Source: Heterostelium multicystogenum
Lineage: Eukaryota > Evosea > Eumycetozoa > Acytosteliales > Acytosteliaceae
Direction: 5' to 3'
Assembly (NCBI GenBank): GCA_003667245.1
Contig: RCNN01000030.1
Span: forward strand, 62,001-126,000
Length of the DNA stretch: 64,000 nt
A model generated the notes under the pieces. It did no database searches, was not told the DNA's origin, and saw only the letters and a list, made by a program, of their open reading frames with translations. Positions 48,315 through 60,184 of this stretch are shown here, piece after piece. The position numbers were made by a program, and so were the translations under genes. Every line of letters begins with the position of its first letter. Positions within the stretch are counted from its first letter, which is position 1.

Positions 48315-51300
48315 TTATTGGTTTAGTTCATTTAAAAGTTTGAGGTATTTATCCAAAGTTGTCTTTATAGTTTCAATATAGGCTCTAAGTTTTGGTTTTG
48401 CTTTGTCTTCAAGTGCTCCACTGTTTGCCAGCTTCTCCAATTCCATTAAGAATTGATTGATGGTATTGTAAGGTAGATTTATATTCATCTTACAGTCTAG
48501 TTGCTGTTTTTTGTTGCTTGGACAATTTGATTGTTTTCTAAAATATTAAGATTGATGAGTTAGTTAAAATACGCAGTTGTTGGAGAGAAAACTGGTTACT
48601 TACATCTGCTGCAGCCAAGAGATCTAAAAGTGTATGTATTGCTTCCTCAATTCTACCATACTGGAAATAAAGTTTGAATAGGATTTCTTCTCTACCATTC
48701 TTGAACCATTGCTTAAGCCAGTTAGGTATGTCGACACGCTGCGAGATGTTGCTGCTGTATGAGAGTATAGTGTCAACGACCAATTCGTGATAACGAGATT
48801 GGCCACGTTTGCAAAGAACTTTCTCTGCTATAAACTTGCTTCCATCGGCATTCATTGAACCTACTACTACAACAGGATATCCTTCCTTGTAGAAATGTGG
48901 CATTCTATGGTGATACTGAACATCAAGATAAATTGGTTGACATCGGATGCAATGCGGAATTCACTTCCACCGTCGGCAGTAGATCTCACACTGTCTTTCA
49001 TAATGACTCCATACATACTGCAGAGGACAGACTGATTTTTAGTTGAACAAAGTTGCTGTTGACTTGAGAGGGCGTTAAGCACTGGCTGTCTTCGTTGGTG
49101 TCATACTTCTCCAAATACTTTTCAAGCAGTTTCCATGCAATCTGTACGTTTGTCATTATAGAATTGGATGGCGGATGACTCGAGTGCTCCCTGGTTGGCA
49201 AATGGATTCTCAGCTGGATTCAACTGGAATTCAATGCATTTGAGGGCAAATGATTGGAACACGTTTCCAAGATCCATATCATTTGTAATGGCCAATGAGA
49301 ATGACTGTTCGATCAATCCGTATTTCAAGAGTTCGTCCAACAATTGCTTTGGTGACAGATGGTCGCTAATTGCACTGTCAAATCTTCTTAACATGTGGCA
49401 CGATTGATAGTAGATATACTCTTTCTCCAAATCTGATTTCCATACAATTTGAACATGTGAATCGTTCTCTGTTTGCCAATCAAGCATTTCACTGCTCATC
49501 ACATCCTTCACTGAATCGGAACCATTTCCACTGTCTGAAACTGAAAGATCCAATACATTCTGGTTGAACTGACGATCACTGGATTTCGGTGATGTAACGA
49601 TTGATGTGGGAGCCATCTTTCTCTTTGATTTCTTACCCTCTTTGAAGCTAGAAATATCGATTGGAATCCAACGATTAGCACTGTCTGGAACGAGGGCGAG
49701 TGCATTAATGGCCAATGATAAATAGTCCAGCTTTAACTTGTAGAGGCTCTCAACATCAAAGCATCCTTTTCTAATAGATGGATGTGACTCCATCAATATT
49801 CTTTGTGCCTTTTCATAGATAACCATTGCAGCTGTTTAGTAGTAGAAGTCGGTGGTTAGATATCGGTAAATCCCATTTTTCCCTATCAATTGAATAAATA
49901 GTACTTACCACCTCTGTAATTTGATCTGCTTATCTTCAATGTGTAAAGAATAGAATAATAATCTGGCTTCAATGTCAGGTCCTGACTCTTTGCTTTGGCC
50001 AAAAGCATCTCTTCGACTTGTTGATAGGTTCCAACAAGAGGAAGCGACACCAACTGAGCGATATGGTTGTTCTCACAAAGATGAATGAGCAAACGATGGA
50101 GACAATCCATTGATCCACCACTGTCTGGGTTATTTACACTTGCAATATATGCCAAATCATATTGAGATATCTTCAATGAATATTTGAATATATTTGAATA
50201 GATATTTGACTTAGGTAAAGAGTGAGCATAGTAATGATGTTAATAATAATCCTGAAAAGTCTTCAGACTGTTGAAAAGTTTCTGAGATTCAATCCTACTA
50301 TTATACATACAATCTTTGTTTGAATCTCTTGGTTCTGGCTATCGATGGAATCGGTGTAGAATTTAATGGACAAAAGCGATAGTTGTATGACATATTCCAA
50401 TTGGTTTCTGAGCTCAAATATCTTGGAGCACTTTAAGAAGAACTTGGAAATGAGGCGATCGGTTGAGTTACGATCACTTTGGGCACTGTTCATAAGAGAC
50501 TTTTCGCAGAAGATGGGCGGTACCAGTTCGTCATCCGGTATCAACACAACACGCAATAGATGATCGTCAATGATTCCTGGTGTGGATATGATTGTCTCTG
50601 ATGCTTTGATGAATATTTCGTAGGCTTCTTTATACTTTGAGAAGTGTGCAAAGCATAGACCCATCAAATAATAATATCCTTTAATATTGTTGTAAAAGTC
50701 GTTTTCATTGATTGTCGTTAAAAGTACCTATTGGTTGGTTTAATACGATGTTAGTTGGTCAAATTAGAAGATCTCTAGTGTATTGTCTCGAGATAATAAA
50801 CAACAAAAACAACAAGAATACTTACTGATAGCTGCTTATATTGAGATTGTTCGGTTAGATAGTTGGCAATTGGATATATTGTCGACAGTAAATAGATGAG
50901 ACGATCCGTTTGAACATCAAGATTGTTGATGAATGTATGGTTTTGGGCTGATGTAAATTGTGTAATATAGTTGGCAATAAGTGTGTATATCATCGATGTC
51001 TTTAGAATATGTGTTGTTGAATCGGATAGATACATCTTTCCCATATCTACAACTCTGTATTATAGTGATTGTGATGAATTGGTTAGATTAAGTTCAAAGG
51101 TGACAGCACCTAGCTTGCTGTTGGTGTATTATATACTTACTCTGAGGTATTTGATGAGGATTGCTGTGATGGCTGTGATTGTGATGGATAGTAGATTTGA
51201 TTGGTGAACCAATTCATGATGTGATAGGTCTTTAGAAGTGTGTAGCATCTAGGGATGATTCTGTTGTCGAATTCTTTGAGTGTTGCCGATGAGATTCCAA

Positions 51301-53870
51301 CATGGCATCTGAGACGTGACACGACTGATACGAGCATTGAAAGCGATCTGACAACTCTATATCTCAGCTTTACACTGTTGACGAAGCTGCCAGTGAGAAT
51401 GTCGACGAACAAGTCACCGCCCCATTGATTGTGTTGTGGTGATTGGCTGTATAGCTCAGTTGGTACAGCATCGTTGAGTGGGAGATCCGACTCTATGAGA
51501 TTCAAGAGTGATTCGATAACCTTGATCGGATCAACTATGTATTTGAACAGCTTGATAAAGTTGACAGTGAACAATCCGACAGCTGGCATACCATCGATGT
51601 TACCAATATCTTGGTCACCTCCGATCACAGTACTTGAAAGCATATGTTGAACTTCAGTCAGCAATGCAGCATTCACATTCATTCTAAGCAAATCATATTC
51701 CAAAGATGAATAATCATTTCCAACCTATAGATAGATAGATAGCATTGATGTTATTAACAATCTGTAGCTGGCTGCAGAGTATATAATATAGTTATCCACT
51801 TACGGATTTGTCAATCAAGTTAAAGCATTTGAAAAGCTGAATAAGATCGTTTGAAAGATGAGTATAAGGTGTCATTGTACTGTTGATAACTGAGGCAATA
51901 TTCAATTGATGTTGTTCAATTGGATTAAAACTGTAGATGATCTCTTTATCTGTCAATGGCTTCATAATTGACAACTTATTCTATAGGTATGTACATAAAC
52001 ATGTTAGATAAGCTTGTTATTGCTATAATAAGTTAGTCTAGTCTTGTAATAATTACTCTTTTTGACAATGAATATCAGGTCTGTGTTTGGATCTATATAC
52101 AGACCAGCAGCTTGCAAGTCCAAAGCAACCTGCGAAATACATATTGAATAGAATTCACTCCACTCGTTGAATGTCAATAGATCGACTTGTAAACTTCTTG
52201 TTGGTTGCCAAATGATTCGATATCTATATAAACATTGCTATGTTAGTAAACAGCTACATACATAGATCTAATCAATCTATGATTTAATAATAATAATAAT
52301 AATAATCAAATGAAACATACTCTTTCTCTAATGACGTTGGCAACCTGTGATTCTAGTGGCTGCTGTTGAATGATTTGATAGCCTGGTTTATAAATTGAAA
52401 GTGCAGATTGAATCGATTTGTTTGTGAACTGTCCACGATTGAATACTCGCTCTAGATAGTGCTGCTCGATAGTGTCTTCTGTTGGAGCTCTCTCTTTGAC
52501 GATCTTTGGCAGCATCAAAGCATCATTAAATAAGCTAAATTCCATATTCAAGTTATCGCTGTGTATCGTGATACGATCCAACATTGATTGGCATTGTTAG
52601 AACAACCTGTCAAACAAACCAAGACACGAACACAACGCAATAATGACATTGTGTTGCTCCACTATACATACGATTCAGGGTTATTGATATTAATATACTT
52701 TAAAACGGGTTGATTATCCTCTTTGGTCGACCATAAACTATATAGATAGTTGTTGTACAGTGAGAAGTCGATGACACCCTTTGACTTAACATATGATGTT
52801 CTCTGTAGCTGTAATGATATGTTGGCTTCATCCTCGATGACCAGTGAAAAGAATTGGAACTATATAGTACAAGTAAGTATGCATGAGTTAAATATATCAA
52901 GTACTATGGTTTGTTAAGTAGAACTTACATTTGATTCATGCTCGAGTTCGATAAATAATACTAAGATATAATGCTCTTGAGAATCTGGTTGATCTGTGTG
53001 ACGCTGTTGTTGGTAGAGCTTGAATCTCTTGATGCCATGCATTTGGTTCATTGTTATTTGATCCATGATTCAGAGTGAATGGAGAATGATTGGAGTAGCT
53101 GGCGCTCTAGTGGTGACCATATTCGCAGACTGAGATCACGCTGCAAAATGAATACCAATGGCTTGTTGGTGTTCTGCAGGTGGATGACTGAGAGATCGGC
53201 AACTTCCTCTTGAGTGCTGTATTTCGATGCGTTTTAAAAACGAGAGGAATCTGTTGTTGGACTCTTTGAGCTCGAATCGCTTAGAAACAGTCAGCTCGCC
53301 GCTTTGGCGTGGCTCTGACAACTCAATCCACCAAGTACCAGAGTTGGTCGATCCAACTGCCAAATAGCTGTCGTCCACACACCGTATCATTGACAAATCG
53401 ACGCTGTCTTGTAATATTTTGACACGTGACCATGAATTATCCAACTCGATTACCTGCAGTCCTGAGAATATACTTTTGAATCTTCTGCTGATGGGATCGC
53501 CTTTTCGTTTGGATCCAACACGCTGCATTGAGGACATGGTTGATTATTAGTATGTTGCGGAGCTAGTAGAGTCGGGACAAGCCAGCTGTACTTACGTCAT
53601 TTTGCTCGATCACATGTGGATGTGGCAGGAGGAATCTGTAGAGTGTCTTGGCAGCTGTAATTACTACGATGATTAGATACTGCTGATTGTACTCCAGTAT
53701 GGTTGCATCACCAATCAGGTTTGTCATAAAGTTGATTCTAATACAGTTATCATCCAAGTTAAAGTTTAGATGCTTTTCAATGAGTTCCAATTGGTTGTTT
53801 AGTATTCTCCTGTTGTATAAATAATTATAATGAATGGCAAATGGTCAGTACTAGGTTGCGGGTGTAATCA

Positions 53871-53916
<46 letters not shown>

Positions 53917-54249
53917 ATGTTGTTGATGTTACCATAGAATGAGTCTGTTTTTAGTGGATGGAGACGATTGGTCGAGATAGGAGTAACCGCCTGAGCGGCA
54001 GGGAAGCTGGTAGTTGTGGTAGGTGGTGTACAAAGTAGAGGGTGACGACGAAGAAGAGATGACGAATTCCTTCCAAACATTGAATGAATCACTGAATGAG
54101 CGCAAGTCAACCTCTGCCAACATGTTTTGCTGTGAACCATGGTACTGATCGAATGAATCTATTTGGTGATCAACATAATCATCCATCACAACATTTCCAT
54201 TACTACTACTACTGCCGTTGCTGTCGCTCTTGTTGCCATCAATATTCAT
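48315..54249 (-). CDS. nup160: Nucleoporin NUP160 (Y-complex)
   Basis: Thirteen exons: 54249-53875, 53809-53596, 53522-52929, 52859-52672, 52558-52321, 52223-52057, 51980-51803, 51723-51141, 51054-50826, 50727-50311, 50170-49919, 49831-48604 and 48537-48315. Recognition rests on the ordered NUP160 blocks: YRFLLPHPHVIEQND, LRIWSP, SLYNNYLYSLWSTKED, HYLERVFNRGQFTNKSIQSA, GYYYLMGLCFAHFSKYKEAY, SFALKCIEFQLNP, AWKLLEKYLEKY, YHELVVDTIL and IPNWLKQWFKN. The N-terminal half is a beta-propeller, the C-terminal half an alpha-solenoid. It anchors the Nup107-160 scaffold of the nuclear pore. A polyQ run closes exon 1, and an extra beta-rich segment sits near the C-terminus (about 49030-48800). About seven single-base breaks, mostly surplus A (T on the plus strand). 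Confidence 0.9.
53874..53916 (-). repeat. Pure (CAG)14 polyglutamine tract in NUP160 exon 1
   Basis: Fourteen uninterrupted CTG units on the plus strand (CAG on the coding strand) encode Gln immediately before the first NUP160 intron donor (GTAATG). Most polyQ codons elsewhere in the window are mixed CAA/CAG, so this homogeneous tract is likely length-variable. Confidence 0.9.
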
Positions 54250-55378
54250 TGTGATATCGAATCTGTGTATGTATCGCCTACTAGTCAAGCCAAATCTAAT
54301 CAAATTTCTTGGTTTGTTTGATTGATTAATTGCTAGATTGCTAGATTGGAATATGATGACTGATTGACTACTGATTGATTGGTTGATTGATTGATTGATG
54401 TAGATCAAAAAAGGAGAAGTTAAAGTTAGTCGTATCTTTATTTTCAGTTTTTGCCGGGCAAAATAAAAAAAAAGTATTTAAAAATAAATGTAAAAACAAG
54501 TAGTAGTATGTTCAGGTGAAATTCACACAACTTCATTGGTTTTCTTAAGTTTTACAACGAAGATGTGAGTTTGTGTTGCTTCCAAAATATATATAGCCCA
54601 ATATTTATCTGTAGATAGATATTAGAATTCTCACTCTCTTTTAGTTAGTTGTAGTTTTAGAAATTTTTAACTTTTAAATTTCTTAATTAATTGTATTTTT
54701 GAACCATAATATATCATGTGAAAGAAACATGCAAAAAAACCCGAAAAAATTGTCCACGAACAATTGTGATGGCATGACAGTCGAACAGTTTATGAGCTGC
54801 GGACAGAATGAGGAACAACACGACACTGTTTCTCCATGAGTTTATGCTTAGAATAATGTGGATATTGAGTAGTTGAATTTCCTTCTCATGAGATTCTAGC
54901 TAATTATTAATCCAGACACTACCTCACACTTCAAATAAATCTATAATTAATTAAACAAAGATAATAACTAATATTATACAATCGCTGTTGAAGTGTTTGT
55001 TCTCTCTGAGTATATATTAAATTGATTGTTCAAACACATCATCAATATTATTACTATTCAAAGAATATGCAATTGGCAGCAATGCTGCATTGGTTTTAGT
55101 AATAATACATGGACTAAAGAGTATGTTGTGATGTTGAATGTTTCATTTCCAAACTTTAATGGCACCATATATTATCTGTTTTGTTTATTACACCTAAATT
55201 TAGCTATCGTATTGACTTATTTGATGACCAGCATATTCAAGATTGAAGACTGACTGAGTTGAGTTTTGATTGTTGATTTTTTTTAACGATTCAGCAACTT
55301 ATGTTTATTCTTTGTATACTAAACGAATAAGATTAATTTAAATGAGATTGTTATAATATAGCAAATACACTAGTGACA
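54250..55378. other. Intergenic between divergent genes
   Basis: Promoter region of NUP160 (-) and TTC14 (+). It has a TTGATTGATTGATTGA repeat at 54370-54400. A less AT-rich island at 54725-54850 contains a 36-codon ORF, 54729-54839 (MQKNPKKLSTNNCDGM..). A T-rich frame at 55026-55253 includes the 40-codon ATG ORF MLNVSFPNFNGTIYYLF and a hydrophobic segment. None has homology or splice support strong enough to call a gene. Confidence 0.45.
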
Positions 55379-57524
55379 ATGAATAGTTTAAAAGAGTTGA
55401 CACTTATAAGGAACAAATTAAAGATATACAGTGATGATTTAGGTACAGTAATGTTCAAGATAGATTAATACAACCATGGTGTAATCAAGCCAAACATAAC
55501 TGTTCGAACATTCATTCAATTTTTCTTCCTTCCTATTTACATTCAAGGGAAACAAAGCGATACAACAGCTACATCTACGACTTCGACTACGACTACGACT
55601 ACTACTACGACTACTACTGAGACAAAGAGCAATAGAGATGATAAAAACGGTGGTGTTGTTAATGTTACCGATAGTGCCGGTAAAGTAGGAGACGGATTCT
55701 GTAGGCTACCAAATATCAAAGAAACCATTGAGAGAATCAATAAACTAAATAGTATATACTTGTCCAGAAAATCAATGATAGAGGTATCGTATCTATGTCG
55801 TCTAGCCAGCTTATTGGAATGCTGATTATCTATAATATTACTTATTGCCTAAATGTTAACATTCATTTCAAATGCAGGAACTATACCACTACTGGAAGAA
55901 TGATGAGAAGTTCATTACATTGGTGATTGGTATAATCAACTCGAGAAGCATTACCGATGGACTCGATGTCTCTATTTTGAAAATACAAAAGATCAGGCCC
56001 AATGAGGCCATTGCCGACTCTCCGCCACCAGACAGCCTTCTCAACTATGTTTCAAAGTTCCAGATCAGTGCGCGGTGTCCTTTGCTGGAGTTTAATCATA
56101 ACCTGTGCAAGGAATTCACCTACTACCAACCCGGCTTGACTATGAAGGCGCTCATACAGTCGATCGATCTAGAAACAGAGGAGATCGTACTCACACTAGA
56201 CTCGTCTATCTTAATCAACAAATCACTCGAGCATTTCAAGCATTTTCAACTTGTATGTTATAGGATAAGATCTTTGATTGATCATTTTAATGCAAACAAA
56301 CAAGTATTAACAATAATGCTTGGTTGAATCAATCCATTGTAATAGGGTATATTCCAGGCAAATGCTAGTGACTTTGAGAGTAGCTTCGAATTGAATACTA
56401 TTTTGGAGAATGATAAGCAGTTGACCAATCCCTGGAGCTATGGTAACATGCTGATGTCTTTGGAATTAAACGAGAATGACTCGACATTTCTGCCAGTGGC
56501 AAGGAGTGACGTTAATTATAGAGTATTACGTGAACATCAAAACTTTTATTGGGCACATGATATGTATGTATTGGTCATATAGAGGACAATTAAAACACTG
56601 ATTAAATGCTAATAAATTTGATGTCAATCACAGTGTCATGAAGGGAATCCAATACGCAAAAGAAAGGAGAGTATGAGAAAGCTATTGATTTATATTACTC
56701 TGCTTTGGAAGTGGATGAGATAATCCTGAAGCCTATTGTGCGTTGGGAGCGACATATGCCAACACTGGTAAATACGAGAAGGCACTTCATTTCTTTAAAA
56801 AGACCTTGAACAGTGCCAAACAGATAAGAATGCTGAGAGATACATTAATGCTACATTAAAAAAGTAAGTAAGCCAAGTTATATGATGTCAAATTCAGCGT
56901 TTATTAATTGCTATTTGCCAATCCATTTAAATCATTGTAGAAATTTGAAGAAGATCAAAAAGAGGAAGCGAAGCAACGAGAAAGAGAAGAGAAGAATCGT
57001 ATATTGTTGGAGAAAGAAAAAGAGAAAGAAAGAGAAAAGAGAAAAGAGAGGGAGTTGAATGAGTTGGATTACCACAGAGAAGTTGAAAAAGATGCTCATG
57101 GAAGAAGAGGACAAAAGAAAAAGAGCAAAAGGAAGATAAACATAGATCAAAAGATAAATCATCAAAAGATAAGCACAAGTACAAAGATAAAGAAAGAGAT
57201 AGGGATAGGGATAGGGATAGAGATCGATCAAGAGAAAGAGAAAGAGATAGGTCAAAAGATAGAGAAAGAGAGAGAGATAGAGATCGATCAAGAGAAAGAA
57301 ACAGGGATAGAGATCGATCAAGAGAAAGAGAAAAGGAAAGAAATAGGTCAAAAGATAGAGATAGAGATAGGGATAGAGATAGAGATCGATCAAGAGAAAG
57401 AGATAGGTCAAAAGATAGAGATAGAGATGGGGATAGGGATAAGGATAGAGAAAGAGAAAAAGATAGAGGAAGAGAAAGAGATCGATCAAGAGATAGGGAA
57501 AATAATAAAAGATCTAGATATTAA
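55379..57524 (+). CDS. ttc14: TTC14-like S1/TPR protein with RD/RS-rich tail
   Basis: Six exons: 55379-55442, 55548-55783, 55878-56252, 56346-56563, 56634-56863 and 56941-57524. An S1-type RNA-binding segment (ITLVIGIINSRSITDGLDVS, ..SARCPLLEFNHNLCKEF, YYQPGLTMKALIQSIDLETE) is followed by VLREHQNFYWAHD and TPR units (KGIQYAKKGEYEKAIDLYYS, YCALGATYANTGKYEKALHF). A Lys/Glu coiled region and a long RD/RS-like tail (KERDRDRDRDRDRDRSRERE) end ..KRSRY with TAA at 57522. This order equals vertebrate TTC14. The tail is in the correct frame only after several one-base corrections (A run near 56655, near 56710, 56805, 56863, 57080, 57135); in the uncorrected frame it appears as Glu-Ile-Gly repeats. RS-type tails suggest a nuclear-speckle or splicing role (inference). 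Confidence 0.82.
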
Positions 57525-57622
57525 TATTGGATTAGATTTTACTTTATAATATAATATAAACTAGCTATTGGTAGAATCTGTAGTTGAGTGTTTTGGGGAG
57601 GGATGTTTGTTGGAGATTTTAT

Positions 57623-59289
57623 CTAATGACCAAACGAATCTTCAAAGATAGATTCTTTGACTTCCACTGGAGCAGGAGGTTTATCATCACTGGTTGTTGG
57701 TTGGTCAATGAATATATCATCTTCAAATGGGTTTGTTGATTGGCTTGTATTCTTGCCGGGAGTGGTGATATTGGCTTTCTCAAATATCGATTCGTCGAAA
57801 ATATCATCTTTAAACTTGGAATCATTGCTGCTGCTGCTGCTGGTTGGAGCAACGATATCATCGATGTTCTTTTTTTTGCCTATAGCATTAGTATCACTAA
57901 AAATATCACTGTATATCTCACTGCTGTTATATGTAGCTGCTGCTGTTGTTGTTGTTTTTGAAGGCGAAGTGGAGGAAGGAGGTGTTGAATCATTGCTGTT
58001 AGAAGTATTGTTGCTGCTGTTGTTGTTGTTATTGTTGTTGTTTAATGTAGCAGTTGGTTGACTTGTGACATAATACAGCAGGCGAAAAAGTTAGCTTTGA
58101 GAATACTTTATCTTCATTGATGGTTCCATCATCTTCTTCCTCAATGAATAATGTTTCTTTTTGAGTGGCTGTAGATGTTGGTTGTGATGTAGTGTTGGTT
58201 GGCGATGTGTTTTCGTCTGAGGAGTTTGCAACCGGATCGAAACCCTGGTTTCTGAGATGAACTTGGATATGTACATTGAGTTCGTCTGCCTTTGAGATGT
58301 AGCAGATATCACCACCAGTCTTGAGCAATGCAATCTTGGCAAGCGGGTAGTATTTATAGACCTCCTCTCTCATATTTTCTGGAATGGTATGCGAGTCCAA
58401 TGACTGGCAAACAACAACAAGTCAGTACGTAAGCATCATTCACACAAATAGCCTGATCTTGTACATACGTCGATGATAGTAATGTTTTCATATGAGAGTC
58501 CAACAGTGGGATTCAAGGTATTAAGCGTACAGTTGAGAATCAATCTAGATGATAGCTCTGACTGTGTCAGTGATTCGAGTTGCTCCACCATGAAGTCGAT
58601 ACCTTCGGCAATCTCTGGCTCAACCATGCCAGTTGGAAAATTAGAAAGTACAATCTTTTTAAGCATAAACTCTGGCATCAGTGAGAACCTACCAAAGCAG
58701 ATGCATTAGCAAAGACAAGTCCGTGAGTGAATGTATTCAGTCGATTGGTAGCTTACATTGTTGCGCATGGGGCATTGTTATGGAAGTACTGTGTATCGCA
58801 GAAAGAGTTGTTGAGAATCAGTGAGAGCACTCTGTTCGGTCTGAATTGGAGATAGCACTGGGCAAGGTATCCACCAAGGGCAGTTCCAAATATATGTGCC
58901 TTTTCAACATTCATGCGATCCAAGAATCGATCGAATCCCTTACACCATCCGACATAGGAGTCGTAAGGTGCATAGTGAACTGATATGATTCTAAATCCTT
59001 TTGGACACAAACTGACGATTTGCTTAAAGAAAATTTCTGCAGTTCCACTGATGTGTGGTCCAATTGAACAATCGAACAATCAATCAATCAATCAATCAAT
59101 CATTCAACCAAAGGTAATTAAGATAGTAGAGACATACGATGTTCCAGGTATGAAAATAAGAGGGACAATATCTTTTGGACCGTATTCATAGTAGCTCCAG
59201 GTCTTATCATTCAAACCACCCAAACTGATCTTTTGCAAGGGTACCCATTCCTTGAACAATCTATATTGTTCTGTATCTTTAATACTCAT
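57623..59289 (-). CDS. spg21: Maspardin (SPG21/ACP33) with long acidic tail
   Basis: Exons 59289-59138, 59047-58757, 58688-58469 and 58403-57623. Intron phases close exactly once one base is dropped near 58070. The alpha/beta-hydrolase-like body matches maspardin throughout: KEWVPLQKISLGGLNDKTWS, FIPGTSGTAEIFFKQ, HIFGTALGGYLAQ, LILNNSFCDT, LMPEFMLKKIVLSNF, IDFMVEQLESLTQSELSSRL, YPLAKIALLKTGGDICYISK and VHIQVHL. The nucleophile-elbow Ser (GASLGG in human) is Ala here (GTALGG), so hydrolase activity is unlikely. Beyond the usual end, an Asn/Ser/Thr-rich tail of about 160 residues carries acidic Phe motifs (DDIFDESIFEK, NPFEDDIFID, ESIFEDSFGH). Maspardin associates with late endosomes and trans-Golgi membranes (family knowledge). 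Confidence 0.88.
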
Positions 59290-60184
59290 GATCGATCTTG
59301 TCTTTATCTTATCTTATCTGTAGGTTGTTTATGTATAAATAATATATATAAGTAAAAAGTTGATATTATTACTTTACAAGAGACAAAAATAACAAATTAG
59401 GTTGTGGTGATGTGACCAATTTCTTTTCTTCTGCAGAGCAACAACAAAGATCCTGTTTTTTACTTATTGGGAATTGATGAAGCACATTAGCAGACAGGTC
59501 AACAAAAAATTTCATTCGAATATTCAAATACTTTATTTTTAAATCATTGTCATTTGCACCACTGTGGTGACTAATAAAGTTATTTTTGCATTAACACATA
59601 AATATAACACCCATACATTTACATCATCCATAATATATATATGGTTTTAGATTTATTTTAAATAATACACCAAATCAAATTTAATGATGATGATGATGAA
59701 ATGATTATAATATATATTATAATAGGGGGTAGTGGGGTGATGATGGTGAAGGGAATTATATGTATCTATCTAAAGATGTGATTTAATTTATAAATATCAT
59801 ATTTTTATTCAAAGATATATATTAGTGATGTATTTTTAAAGATAAATAAACATCAGAAAGAAACTTAAATATTCTACCTTTAATGATGATTGATGATAAT
59901 CTGATTGGTACTTTTACTTATTGTATCTTTTTTTATTGCTAAAGGTTTTACTTGTGTATCATTTCTCAAGATTGATTGTAATTTGTAGATTGCAAACTTT
60001 ACTTACTTACACACATCTGTGTTACTCTTCGTATCTTTTGATCAAAACAAACATATCATATCAAATACAAATTCTAATTCCAATTTAAATAGTTGATGGA
60101 TGGATTGTTGATTGGCTGATTAGTTGTATTTCATATGAATGATATAATGTACTAATAATATATATTACTTAACCATAACTAACT
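59290..60184. other. Intergenic between divergent genes
   Basis: About 900 bp of AT-rich DNA with ATAT and GATGATGAT strings (59630-59695), a TAGGGGGTAGTGGGGTG block at 59724-59740 and long T runs. It should hold promoters of maspardin (-) and the Ras-like gene (+). No ORF or RNA gene recognised. Confidence 0.5.

Noticed and set aside
51441..51530. tRNA-like A box (TAGCTCAGTTGGTA) and a later GATTCGATAACC string
   Set aside because: It lies antisense inside a conserved NUP160 exon, the acceptor and anticodon stems do not pair, and spacing is wrong for a tRNA. Chance match.
56932..57489. Minus-strand Leu/Tyr/Phe-rich frame opposite the RD repeat
   Set aside because: Antisense shadow of a hexanucleotide repeat; pure low-complexity hydrophobic product.
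57004..57549. 181-aa frame rich in Glu-Ile-Gly repeats
   Set aside because: Out-of-frame reading of the Arg-Asp repeat of TTC14; the in-frame version ends RSRY and follows the TPR region.
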